Shown in pieces: positions 6,316-15,600 of a DNA stretch of 16,942 nt; the stretch's first letter is position 1; the number at the start of each line of letters is the position of its first letter. Source of the stretch: Candidatus Hydrogenedentota bacterium (GTDB lineage Bacteria; Hydrogenedentota; Hydrogenedentia; Hydrogenedentales; JAEUWI01); NCBI GenBank assembly GCA_030430835.1, contig JAUIKJ010000011.1, positions 1 through 16,942 of the forward strand, in the 5' to 3' direction. Under the pieces are notes generated by a model. The model made no database searches, was not told the DNA's origin, and saw only the letters and a program-made list of their open reading frames with translations. The position numbers and the translations under genes are program-made.

Positions 6316-9300
6316 CTATTTCGCCGGATTCACCGTGGTCGATGCGGTATTGGACGCGACTTCGGGACCGGTCTCCCGGTAGAGCGCCGTGCCGCTGAAG
6401 GTCTGTGGGCCGGTGGCATCATTGGGTGCGGTCACGTCGTAGGTATAAGTGATCGGAAAGCTGGGCACCGTGAACCACAGCATCTGAATCTCGCCGGTGC
6501 TGCCTGCCGGTGAAGCGAAGTTCGGCGCGTCGGCGCCGCCCGTGCCCTGGAAGGTCCAACCGGCCGGCAGATTCTCGCGCAGGCCCAACGCGGTCACGGG
6601 GCCGTCGCCGCTGTAGTCGAGCGTCATCGTGAAGGTCAGCGTGGCCCCCGGCGTATAGCCGCCACTGGCGGCGCGCGCGAGGAACATGTCAAAGTCCGCC
6701 GGGCAATCACCGATGGTCAAGTCGACTGTGCAGGTGTCCTCGTTGCCGTCGTCATCCGTAGCGGTAATGGTCACGGTCGTGTCCTCGGTGATGGCCGTGC
6801 CCGCGGCAGGTGTCTGGGTGATATCCGGGGTGCCGCAGTTGTCCGTGGCGCTCACCTCGGCCGTCAGGTCGGGTACCGTGGCTTCGCAGGTCACCGCGTC
6901 GGGCGTCAGTTCCCGATCCGCGGCGCAGGCGGTGATCACCGGCGGGCTCTGATCCACGATTCCCAGCGTGGCGGTACAGGTCGTGGGGTTGCCACTGCTG
7001 TCCGTCACCGTGATGGTGAGCGTGGTATCCCCGTTGATGGTGGTACCCGCGACCGGCGATTGGGAAATCGAGGCGATGCCGCAGTTGTCCGAAGCCGTAA
7101 CCTCAGCGGTCAGGTCCGGCACGATGGCCGCACAATCGGCGTCGGCGATCAGATCAACATCTGCGGCGCACACGCTGATCACGGGTGCCGTGTCATCCTG
7201 CACGGTCAAGGCCACCTCGCAGGTGGCGGTATTGCCATTGGTATCGGTCACGGTCATGGTGACCGCCGTGTTGGCGGTGATGGCCGTGCCGGCCGCGGGG
7301 GACTGCGTGACACTCGCGACACCGCAGTTGTCGGTTGCACTGAGGGCGCCGCTCAGGTCGGGCACGCTCGCCGCGCATTGCGCATCCAGCGCCAGGGTTT
7401 GCGCGGGCGGGCAGGCTGTGATCACCGGATCCGTGAAGTCATTGTCCGGGCATTCCACGACCATCTCGCCTTCCCCTTCGCCCTCGCCTTCCATGCCGCC
7501 AGCGGCGGCGGGGATGGCCGTGACCTCGATATTGGATTCGATCTGGCTGCCCGTCGTGCGGTAGAGCACGACCCCTTCGAAGGGCTGCGGTCCGGTGGCT
7601 TCGTTGGGTACCTGAACGCGATAGGTGAAGGTGGCCGGGAACGCGGGAATGGAAAACCATAGAAAATCCACCAGGCCGCTGCTGCCGATGCTGGGCTCGA
7701 GCTGCGGTGTGTTGCCGCTAACCCCACCCTGATAGGTCCAGTTCGCTGGCAGGTCTTCCTGCAGCCCCAGCGCGGAGATGGGCTCCGTGCCGAAGTAGGA
7801 CAAGGTCAGGGTGATGTCCATGGTTGTGCCCGGCGTGTAGCCATCGGCGGGCGCGAAGCTCCGGGCGAGTACCATGTCGAAGGTCGCCATGTCGCCCTCG
7901 CCTTCGCCTTCGCCCTCGCCTTCGCCCTCACCTTCCGCCATCCCTTCGCCCTCACCTTCCGCCATCCCTTCACCTTCCCCTTCACCCTCGGCGGCCCCTT
8001 CACCCTCGGCGGTGCCTTCAAACTCACCTTCGAAGGAAGTCGGATCCTGGGTAAGGTTGCTGGTCTCGAAAGGTGTCATCAGTTCTGGTCCCGACTGGCG
8101 GAAGAGCGCGAAGCCGTTGATTTCCTGGGTGCCGACTGTGTTGCGCGGCACCTTGAGCCGATAGCGGAAGGTGGCCGGAAACTCGGGAATGGTCAACCAC
8201 AGAAACTCGACGAGATCATCATCGGATTCAGGCGAGGTTGCATCGGGCAGGTCACCATCAATAAGGGCATCGAAGGACCAGCCGACGGGCAGATTCTCCA
8301 CGAGTCCCAATGCGCGCACCGATTCGGTGCCGGTGTAACTGAAGGTGATCTCAACATCGATCGTTCCACCCGGGATGTAGGTATCGCCGTTGCTCGTGGG
8401 AAACGTGCGCGCAATCATGAGCTGTTCGTTCGGTGCGATGCCCCCTTCGCCCTCGCCTTCAAGTTCACCTTCGCCTTCGCCTTCCCCAGCGAGCGATTCG
8501 AGCGAACTGATCACCGGCGGGCTGAGAAACTCCGGACCGCCCGCGCGGAAGAGGGCCTGGCCCGAGATAAACTTGCGGCCACTGTCCGTAGCGGGCACCC
8601 GCATGCGGTAGGTGAAACTCACCGGCGACTCGGGAATATCGAGCCATGCGAATTCGAACGCGCCGGCGCCCTTGTCGCGCGGCAGAATCTCAGGGACATC
8701 CCCGCCGACAATCGACTCAAAGGTCCAGCCGGGCGGCACCGTCTGCAGTACGCCAAGCGCGTTGAGGATGACGGTGTCGGGATAGGTGATGGTCGCCGTG
8801 AGGTCGACCGTGCCGCCGGGGAGATAACTTTGTCCGTTCGGGAAGGTCTGGCTGAACACGAACTCCGGCGCGGAGACGGCAATGAACTCTTCCTTTACGG
8901 CTGTGTCCGTGCCGTCCTGGGTGGTGACCGTCAGGGCCACGTCGTAAACACCAGGCGCCTCGTAAACATGTTGCACCGTCGGGCCGCCCGAGGAGAACTG
9001 GCCATCGCCAAAGTTCCAGGCGCGTTGCGTTATCGGCGACGAACCGGCGCTGGATGTGTCAGTAAAGGTCACGCTGAGCGGCGCGACGCCGGACTGCAGG
9101 CTTGCGGAGAAGTCGGCGGTTGGCGGGCGGGTCACCGTGATGAAGCCGGTCTTCGTTTCGAGATCCGTGCCCGCGGCCGTCGCGACACTGAGCGCGACGG
9201 TGTAGACGCCGGGTTCCTTGTAGATGTGTATGGGGTTCTTGTCCGTGGCGAGGGTGCCGTCGCCGAAGCTCCAGGTGCGCGTAATGATCGTGGAGCTTCC

Positions 9301-9726
9301 GGCCGTGGACTGATCAAAGAATTGCACCGCCAGTGGCGCGTCGCCGGTTTGTGTGGATGCGCGGAAGTCGGCCGCGGGCGGCTGCGGAGCGGAAGTCGCC
9401 AGGATAAACTCCGGCTTCTTCAGGATGCTCTGGCCATTCGCGTTCACAACCTTCAGTGTGACGGTAAACTCGCCGGTGGAGGTGTAGGTGTGCTGGGGAT
9501 TTTGCTCGTTGCTGGTGTTGCCGTCACCGAAGTTCCAGGCCCACTCGGTGATGGCACTCTTGGAAAGCGTCGACTCGTCGGTAAACTGCACGGTCAGCGG
9601 GATGTTGCCTCGTTCCGGCAGTGCGGAGAAGGCCGCGACGGGAAAGGGCTTGGGCTTGGGTGGACAGCCGGCGAGTGACATCGCCACCACGGCAAGGGCC
9701 AAGACAGAAAACAAACGGTACGACAT
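6316..9726 (-). CDS. large PKD/HYR lipoprotein with four copies of an unnamed module
   Basis: The 1136-residue product starts MSYRLFSVLALAVVAMSLAGC, a lipoprotein signal with lipobox LAGC and lipidated Cys21. AGGGG (plus 9734-9738) lies 7 nt before this ATG, so 9726 is preferred to 9753. Order: PKD domains at about 27-112, 115-200 and 201-288 (each with WNFGDG/WSFGDG and a Y..PG.Y/F..V strand); module 1 at 289-408; EG spacer 413-429; module 2 at 432-560; EG spacer 565-611; module 3 at 614-740; EG spacer 746-754; three HYR (hyalin) repeats at 760-1007 with paired Cys and ATDNCG/ASDNCG motifs; module 4 at 1009-1136. PKD and HYR domains are known extracellular beta-sandwich or adhesion domains, so a surface role in adhesion or binding is likely; no catalytic domain is seen. 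The module consensus includes ALGL.E.LP.GW and LW.TIP.FP.TF.Y. It has its own extended -10 promoter and a strong terminator. Confidence 0.9.
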   Translation of the reverse strand: MSYRLFSVLALAVVAMSLAGCPPKPKPFPVAAFSALPERGNIPLTVQFTDESTLSKSAITEWAWNFGDGNTSNEQNPQHTYTSTGEFTVTLKVVNANGQSILKKPEFILATSAPQPPAADFRASTQTGDAPLAVQFFDQSTAGSSTIITRTWSFGDGTLATDKNPIHIYKEPGVYTVALSVATAAGTDLETKTGFITVTRPPTADFSASLQSGVAPLSVTFTDTSSAGSSPITQRAWNFGDGQFSSGGPTVQHVYEAPGVYDVALTVTTQDGTDTAVKEEFIAVSAPEFVFSQTFPNGQSYLPGGTVDLTATITYPDTVILNALGVLQTVPPGWTFESIVGGDVPEILPRDKGAGAFEFAWLDIPESPVSFTYRMRVPATDSGRKFISGQALFRAGGPEFLSPPVISSLESLAGEGEGEGELEGEGEGGIAPNEQLMIARTFPTSNGDTYIPGGTIDVEITFSYTGTESVRALGLVENLPVGWSFDALIDGDLPDATSPESDDDLVEFLWLTIPEFPATFRYRLKVPRNTVGTQEINGFALFRQSGPELMTPFETSNLTQDPTSFEGEFEGTAEGEGAAEGEGEGEGMAEGEGEGMAEGEGEGEGEGEGEGDMATFDMVLARSFAPADGYTPGTTMDITLTLSYFGTEPISALGLQEDLPANWTYQGGVSGNTPQLEPSIGSSGLVDFLWFSIPAFPATFTYRVQVPNEATGPQPFEGVVLYRTTGSQIESNIEVTAIPAAAGGMEGEGEGEGEMVVECPDNDFTDPVITACPPAQTLALDAQCAASVPDLSGALSATDNCGVASVTQSPAAGTAITANTAVTMTVTDTNGNTATCEVALTVQDDTAPVISVCAADVDLIADADCAAIVPDLTAEVTASDNCGIASISQSPVAGTTINGDTTLTITVTDSSGNPTTCTATLGIVDQSPPVITACAADRELTPDAVTCEATVPDLTAEVSATDNCGTPDITQTPAAGTAITEDTTVTITATDDDGNEDTCTVDLTIGDCPADFDMFLARAASGGYTPGATLTFTMTLDYSGDGPVTALGLRENLPAGWTFQGTGGADAPNFASPAGSTGEIQMLWFTVPSFPITYTYDVTAPNDATGPQTFSGTALYRETGPEVASNTASTTVNPAK
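7465..7491 (-). repeat. short Glu-Gly coding repeat (spacer between module 3 and HYR)
   Basis: Alternating GAG/GAA and GGC/GGG codons encode EGEGEGEGE at residues 746-754. It is the shortest of three EG spacers in the protein. Confidence 0.85.
7894..8034 (-). repeat. long Glu-Gly hexanucleotide repeat (spacer between modules 2 and 3)
   Basis: About 140 nt of six-base units (GARGGN on the coding strand), interrupted by GCC/ATG codons, encodes EGEFEGTAEGEGAAEG, then further EG runs, MAEGEGEG twice and seven EG pairs, at residues 565-611. The units are near-identical, so the length can change by slippage in steps of two residues without a frameshift. It is a flexible acidic spacer. Confidence 0.9.
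8440..8490 (-). repeat. Glu-Gly coding repeat (spacer between modules 1 and 2)
   Basis: Hexanucleotide GAG-GGC-type units encode EGEGEGELEGEGEG at about residues 414-428. It has the same composition as the other two spacers in this gene. Confidence 0.85.
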
Positions 9727-9787
9727 GGTGAAACCCCTGGTCATGCGCCCCATTACCCGGCGCTATTCTGGTGTGTACGGTTCGGGC

Positions 9788-9796
9788 AGTATAGCA
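9788..9796 (-). promoter_or_regulatory. extended -10 promoter of the PKD/HYR lipoprotein gene
   Basis: On the minus strand the 97-nt gap before this gene contains TGCTATACT (plus 9788-9796), an extended -10 (TGn plus TATACT). No good -35 is present at 17 nt, as is common with extended -10 elements. The start would be near 9781, giving a leader of about 55 nt. With no terminator visible after the dipeptidase gene, readthrough from tyrS is also possible. Confidence 0.5.
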
Positions 9797-9823
9797 GACA
9801 GTTTTTTGAATTCGGGATCGATT

Positions 9824-11041
9824 TCAGGCAGCGGGCAACGGCACTTCCGCGGCAATGAGCGCAGCTGGCGGCAGGTTTGCGCGCAACACGCGACGCACGT
9901 TCTCACCCATCACCTTGCGAATCTCGGCTTCGCTAAAACCGGCTGCCAACAGGCCCGCCGTCAACTGTCCGGTACCGGCGGCATCGAAAGGGGTGACGGT
10001 CGCGCCGTCCCAGTCTGACCCGAGGCCGACATGATCGATGCCCACCACATCCGCCGTGTGCCGAATTGCCGCCACGATGGCGGCGACATCGTCGCCACAG
10101 ACGGCGGTATCCCAGAAACCGATGCCGATAACGCCGCCTGTCGCGGCGATGGCGCGCAGTTGATCGTCGGTAAGGTTTCGGTTGTTGTCGCAGGGCCCGC
10201 GTACCCCGGTGTGCGACACGACGACGGGCCGGGTAACCATGGCGAGGGTATCGTCGATCACCTTGGGCGACGCGTGTGCGAGGTCGACGGTGATGTTCAG
10301 GGCTTCCATGAACTCGATGACCGCTGCGCCGAACTCGGTGAGGCCGTATTTCTCCACACCATGCGCGGAACCGCCGATGAGGTTGTCAAAGAAATGCGTG
10401 GGCGCCATCATGCGGTAGCCGGCGTCGAAGAGCACGCGTACCTTCTCAAGGTCTCCCTCAAGACAGTGCAGCCCTTCGATACCGAGGAATCCCGCGGCGA
10501 TCTTGGGGGTCTTCGAGCGCGCGGCCTCGTAGGCCTCCAGATCTTCCTGGGTGCGGATCAAGCGAAACCGACCGCCGCTGGCGGTGGCCGCCTTGTGGAG
10601 CAGCCCCGCCTGATAGAGCGCGCGGGCATGCGGGCTGTTCCAGGTGTTGGCGGGCCAGCCCTGAAAGAAGGTGAGCGGGACCAGCACATCCCACTTGTTC
10701 TCGGTCCGGTCGATGTTCATGCTCCGGGGAATGCGCGTGGCGGCGGTGAAGCCCTGCAGGGCGACGTTGCCCGCGATCAGGCGCGGGATATCCACGTGGC
10801 CGCGCGTATCCTCCGCAAGCACATCCCGGCTCCAGAGGGTCGCGTCGCAATGGAGATCCACCACGAAGAGTTCGCGGTGCAACTCTGCGGCGTCACCGGG
10901 CAGTTCACCGGGTTGCGCCGGGTGCAGATGGTTCATGGAGGTCATCACCTTGCCCGGGAGCCAGGTGTAGGCCAGGGCGACGACGGCGACTAGCAGCATT
11001 GCCGCGAGCACCCCGGCACCCTTCAGTACACGACGCAGCAT
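9824..11041 (-). CDS. membrane-anchored dipeptidase, peptidase family M19
   Basis: The 405-residue product opens with a single hydrophobic helix, VLKGAGVLAAMLLVAVVALAY (about residues 5-25), so it is probably membrane-anchored with the enzyme outside the cytoplasm. It has the zinc ligands of the renal dipeptidase family: DLHCDA with His64 and Asp66, GIEGLH with Glu189, DLAHAS with His256, VVVSHTG with His277, and GLGSDWDG with Asp343. Family members hydrolyse L-Xaa-L/D-Xaa dipeptides; some act in peptidoglycan peptide recycling, and substrate cannot be read from sequence. Length is normal for bacterial M19 proteins. The start follows CTCCC (GGGAG on the minus strand, plus 11049-11053) by 7 nt, and lies 18 nt after the tyrS stop, so the two are likely co-transcribed. 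No function links them directly. Confidence 0.93.
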   Translation of the reverse strand: MLRRVLKGAGVLAAMLLVAVVALAYTWLPGKVMTSMNHLHPAQPGELPGDAAELHRELFVVDLHCDATLWSRDVLAEDTRGHVDIPRLIAGNVALQGFTAATRIPRSMNIDRTENKWDVLVPLTFFQGWPANTWNSPHARALYQAGLLHKAATASGGRFRLIRTQEDLEAYEAARSKTPKIAAGFLGIEGLHCLEGDLEKVRVLFDAGYRMMAPTHFFDNLIGGSAHGVEKYGLTEFGAAVIEFMEALNITVDLAHASPKVIDDTLAMVTRPVVVSHTGVRGPCDNNRNLTDDQLRAIAATGGVIGIGFWDTAVCGDDVAAIVAAIRHTADVVGIDHVGLGSDWDGATVTPFDAAGTGQLTAGLLAAGFSEAEIRKVMGENVRRVLRANLPPAALIAAEVPLPAA

Positions 11042-11059
11042 CAGCAGGCTCCCTTCGGT

Positions 11060-12331
11060 CTACACGAAGCGCAACAGGTGATAGTTCTTTTTTCCCTTGC
11101 GGACCACGGCCATGCCTTCGGTAAGGCGTGCGGCTTCGTTCAACTTGGCATCCTCCGCCTCGACACGGAGTCCGTTCAGGTAGAGGCCGCCGTTCTTCAC
11201 CATGCGGCGCGCTTCGCCCTTGCTTGCGAAGACACCGGCACGTACAAGGACATCAAGCAGGGGCTGCGACTCGGCCACGGCACTGCCGGGCACCTCGCTG
11301 CTGGGCGCTTCGAGGAAGACCTCGTTGAGTGTGGCCTCGTCCAGTCCGCGCAGATCGCCACCAAAGAGGGCTTGGGTGGCCTGCTTCGCATTGGCCAGGG
11401 CATCGTCGCCATGCACCATGGCGGTCACTTCCTCGGCGAGACGGGTCTGCGCGGCACGCTTGTGCGGCTCAGCGACGGTCTGCTGGCCCAATGACTCAAT
11501 CTCTTCCTGGGACAGGAAGGTGAAGTATTTCAGGTAGCGCACGACATCCGCGTCTGCCTGATTGATCCAGAACTGGTAAAAGCGGTACGGCGACGTGCGC
11601 TTCGCGTCGAGCCAGATGTTGCCGGCCTCGGACTTGCCGAACTTGCTGCCGTCGGCCTTGGTCACCAACGGGAAGGTGGCGCCCCAGGTTTCGCGGCTCA
11701 GCAGGCGCCGCGTAAGATCCATGCCGGCGACGATATTGCCCCACTGGTCGCTGCCTCCGATCTGCAGCCGGCAGTCGTACTCGCGGCAGAGGTGAAGAAA
11801 GTCGTAGGCCTGCAGCAGGCTGTAGGTGAACTCGGTGTAGGAGATTCCGTGGTCGCGATCCTGCAGGCGCTGGCGGACGGAGTCTTTCTGCAGCATGGCG
11901 TTCACGCTGAAGTACTTGCCGATATCCCGCAGGAACTCGAGCAGTTTGAGTTCGCAGAGCCAGTCCGCATTGTTGAGCATACGGGCCGCGTTTGTACCGG
12001 AAAAGTCGAGAATACGCTCCAACTGGCGGCGAATCCCGGCGCAGTTGTGCTCCACGGCATCGCGATCCAACAGGGTGCGTTCGGCGGACTTGCCACTGGG
12101 ATCGCCGATGAGGCCGGTGCCCCCACCCACGAGGGCGATCGGGGTGTGCCCCGCCCGCTGAAACCGGGCCAGGCCCATCATCGGCACCATGCTGCCGACG
12201 TGCAGGCTGTCGGCCGTGGGATCGAATCCGGCATAGAGGGTCACCGGCTCCTTTTCCAGGACTTGGTTCAGTTCCGGGTGCGTGGTCTGGTGAAGCGCCT
12301 CGCGCCAGCTAAGTTCGTCGAGCAGGGTCAT
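11060..12331 (-). CDS. tyrS: tyrosyl-tRNA synthetase
   Basis: The 423-residue class I aminoacyl-tRNA synthetase has the HIGH-type motif as HVGS (residues 44-47) in LYAGFDPTADSLHVGS, the tyrosine/ATP pocket GGGTGLIGDPSGKS (69-82), LQIGGSDQWGNI (189-200) and the KMSKS-type motif KFGKS (230-234), typical of bacterial TyrRS. The C-terminal S4 RNA-binding domain (about 350-423) is intact, including GGLYLNGLRVEAED. It charges tRNA-Tyr with tyrosine; a tRNA-Tyr gene lies 4 kb away in the same window on the other strand. The ribosome binding site is weak: AAGG lies about 13 nt before ATG 12331. No T-box leader is evident upstream. The dipeptidase gene follows after 18 nt. Confidence 0.97.
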   Translation of the reverse strand: MTLLDELSWREALHQTTHPELNQVLEKEPVTLYAGFDPTADSLHVGSMVPMMGLARFQRAGHTPIALVGGGTGLIGDPSGKSAERTLLDRDAVEHNCAGIRRQLERILDFSGTNAARMLNNADWLCELKLLEFLRDIGKYFSVNAMLQKDSVRQRLQDRDHGISYTEFTYSLLQAYDFLHLCREYDCRLQIGGSDQWGNIVAGMDLTRRLLSRETWGATFPLVTKADGSKFGKSEAGNIWLDAKRTSPYRFYQFWINQADADVVRYLKYFTFLSQEEIESLGQQTVAEPHKRAAQTRLAEEVTAMVHGDDALANAKQATQALFGGDLRGLDEATLNEVFLEAPSSEVPGSAVAESQPLLDVLVRAGVFASKGEARRMVKNGGLYLNGLRVEAEDAKLNEAARLTEGMAVVRKGKKNYHLLRFV

Positions 12332-12641
12332 GACGGGAGATTTACCTTGTAAGCCATTGAAATAAAATCACTTAAGACGGATCCTGCACCAATTGCACGC
12401 CATCGGGGCGCCGTAACGGGGTATCCAGGGCGAACTCTATCAAAGCGGCTTCCACCGTGCCAAGCCGGTCATGAGCAAGGGTTGCCCGGCTTTCGGTATT
12501 TAGTTGACTTTTTTCGTGAATTACTGCAAGCTATAGAACATATTGGGGTTACAGCGTCTCGCCCCCTGGTTTGACGCGGGCAGCGCCGTGTGGGGACGCT
12601 GTTCTATGCGCGTTGGAGAATACGTAGGAAAGGCCCGTTCA
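12332..12641. other. 310-nt divergent intergenic region
   Basis: This gap lies between tyrS (minus) and the PqaA-fusion lipoprotein (plus) and must hold promoters for both. It contains a compound hairpin at 12462-12492: AAGCCGG pairs with CCGGCTT, and inside it GCAA pairs with TTGC around GGG. TTGACT at 12504-12509 is a good -35, but the best -10 (TATAGA at 12532) is 22 nt away, too far. On the minus strand, TTGGTG followed after 17-18 nt by an AT-rich GATTTTATTT block is a weak candidate for tyrS. I see no T-box specifier structure, no convincing small ORF and no repeat. Confidence 0.5.
12626..12633 (+). promoter_or_regulatory. ribosome binding site fixing the lipoprotein start
   Basis: AGGAAAGG at 12626-12633 is 8 nt before ATG 12642. 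This supports MPRCSFAVV as the N-terminus over in-frame starts at 12543 and 12606, and puts the signal peptide at the very N-terminus as expected. Confidence 0.8.
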
Positions 12642-15600
12642 ATGCCTCGCTGTTCGTTCGCTGTCGTCTTGACTCTGGGATTGGTTTCGTCATTGCTACT
12701 CGGCGGATGTATCGAACCGCCGCCCGATCTCCGGCCCACGGCCGATTTCGTCGGAACGCCGTTGACGGGTACTGCGCCCCTGAAAGTACATTTCACGGAC
12801 GCCACGACACAGGGCGGCAGCCCGGTCTTGTCCTGGCAATGGAAGTTTGGGGACGGCACCTTCGCTTCGAATCCGAACCCGGTCCATGTATACAACCAGC
12901 CCGGTTCCTATACGGTCAGCCTCACGGTGACCAATGCCTTCGGCACGGATACGCGCACGGTGGGCAACTATGTGGTGGTGGATGCGCCGACGGAAGCGGG
13001 CACGATTGGCCCGGAAGGTGGCGCGCTAAACCTGAAGGGTGTGGGCGTGGAAGTGCCGCCGAACGCGCTCCAACGCGATGTCGCCTTTGTGGTTACCCTG
13101 CAGGACGATCCGATCGAGCTCAATACGCCGGGCACGACGACACTGCTCTCCGAGACCTTTGCCTTGACGCACGACAACGAGCGCGAGCGCGTGTTCACGC
13201 TGGACGGGGAAGGGCTGGTACGTTCCTCGACCATCCGTGTTCCCTTTGACCCGGCAGCGGTTCCGGTGGAAGACCGAAGCGATGAGAAGATCCAGATCAT
13301 CGCGCAGTTGGACAACGGCATGTCCTTCCTGATTTTCGGTGATATCGTGAACAACACGGTGGCCGCGCCGGTGACGCGCTTCCCGGCGCAGGCACGCTAT
13401 GCGGTCGTCTATCGCCCGAATGCCTTTGATCGTACGCGTACGATTGCAGAAGGCAAGGCGCCGACGGGCAGTGACTGGGCCGACACGTGGCAGGTCAATC
13501 TGAGCACGGACATGCTGCAACAGCTGACCGCACTACGGTTGGGCACGATCGGGAATCCGTCGCCCTACGCGCTGCGCAACTTCAGCCAGTTCCAGTTGAA
13601 CCAGACCGAGGCGGACGTCTTGCTGGCGCTGGAGATCATCCAGAATCAGTTGGCGAATTCCGGCATGCGTAGCCCGGTCCTGTCCTCGCGTGGGGGGGCG
13701 TATCGCCTCGCCTTCTTCAACTTCGTATCTGCGTACGAGACGGACTATGACAACTTCCGTGCGCTGGCCATTGAGAACCGTGACTTCGGCAGCGTGCTCA
13801 TTGATCCGCGCCAATTGCTTGCGGTGGCGCAGCACAACGCGGCGGAAGCGATTGCGAATCCCTTCGACAGCGAAGACATCAAGCAGGAACTGGGCTTCGC
13901 GAACATCTTTACCCAGGCCCTCGTCCGCGCTTCTATCGCCGGTTATGACTACCCGGACATCACGGCGCCGGATCTGGACGGCACGCCGGTGCACTTCCTC
14001 GCCGCTTTTGAGGAGGGCTTTTCGACCTTCCTGGGCCAGGAACTGGACAACCTCGATATCGCGCGCAGCTTCGGTGAAAACGAGAAGATGTCGTTGACGC
14101 CGCCGCTGTTCTACCCGATCTACGGGCAGACCGCAGGCTATGCCGTGGGCAGCCAGGACTTCTTCCGCTACATGGACAACCTCTTCGAACTGGAGGGGCT
14201 GACGGACTACATCACCAGCAACGACTTGGAAAATCCGGGCGTGCTGGAGGCCATCCGCCGGGCCTTTGCCGCGAAGGGCAGCGAACCGACCTTTGAGGAA
14301 GCGCTGGCCATCGCGGGCGCGGCCGCGAATGAAGCCTTCGAGGGCCGCCTCGGTGAGGGGCTGCCCACGATCTACCGCGACCTGGCGCGCGACCTGGGTG
14401 CGGAGAATTCGACGGCCGCGATGCTGCGTCCCAGCGACGCGGACCGCCTGCTTAACCGCCTGAACGCGGATCGCTTCGGCGAGGACAATGTCATCGCGCA
14501 GACCTTCGCGGCGCCGACGGACAGCATTGAGATCAGTTTCGCGAGTGATTCGCGCCTGATTGTGCCGCCGCTTTCGACGCGGGCGGTGCTGCTGGAGGTG
14601 CACCCGACGGCGAGCGAGGTCTCATTGACCTTCAACGTGGAAGACTGGCTGGAGGACGAATCGGGCAACAGTGTCGCGGTGGCGGTATACCGCGATGGCT
14701 TCCCGGCGGTGACGCTGCCGGAAGGTGCGGACACGCTGGTGCTGCCGGACTTCTTCGCGGATCCGGAAAACTGCCTGGTGCCCGTGTTGGTGATCTTCAG
14801 CAACATCAACCTTGAAGAAGCGCAGACGGTCAGTCTGACCGCGAGTTCCTTCGCGGGACTGAACATCGAAGAGGGCGAGGTGCTCGACGAATACGTCAGT
14901 GTCTGCGACCCGAACTATCAGTACACCATCGAGGCATCGGCTACGATCCCCGCCTTTGATGTAACGAGCACGGTGGTGCAGATGACCTCGGGCGCGTGGC
15001 GCGGTCCGGGCGACGGAAACCATGTGAACTGGGAACATTACATCTCGATCATCGAGCCGCCGGTGATTACCTCTGACGTGGCCATGCTGGTCGTGGCGGG
15101 CGGCAGCACGGGCACCTTCCCGGGGAACACACCGGAACTGCTGATCCCCTTCTCGCTCGCCACGGGCACGGTGGTCGCGCTGGTGCAGGCGGTACCGAAT
15201 CAGCCGCTGCTCTTCCCGGGTGAGAACTCGGGTCGGGTGGAAGACGAAATCATCGCCTACAGCTATGACGAATACCTGACGGGGTTTGAGAACGGCGCGC
15301 CGGACAAGGCTTGGCCCGCGCTGCTGCCGATGGCCCGCACGGCGGTGCGTGCAATGGATACCATTCAGGACTTCATGACGAACGAATCGGCGGCCCCGGC
15401 AGCCATCAACCGCTTCGTGGTGACGGGTGCCTCGAAGCGCGGCTGGACCACCTGGCTCTCCGCGGTGGCGGACGAACGTGTGGCGGGCATCATCCCGCTG
15501 GTGATCGACGTGCTCAACATGGACGAGCAGATCGCGCACCACTACCGCTCCTATGGCTTCTACTCGTCGGCGCTGCAGGACTATGTGGACGAAGATGTGT

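Noticed and set aside
7894..8490. Clustered short repeats considered as a CRISPR array
   Set aside because: The repeats are six-base coding units giving EG residues within one open frame, with no unique spacers of uniform length.
12504..12537. TTGACT and TATAGA as a promoter for the PqaA-fusion lipoprotein
   Set aside because: The spacing is 22 nt, outside the usable range for sigma70 promoters.
12543..12641. Earlier starts (12543 TTG, 12606 ATG) for the PqaA-fusion lipoprotein
   Set aside because: They would add up to 33 residues before a typical lipoprotein signal, while AGGAAAGG sits exactly before ATG 12642.
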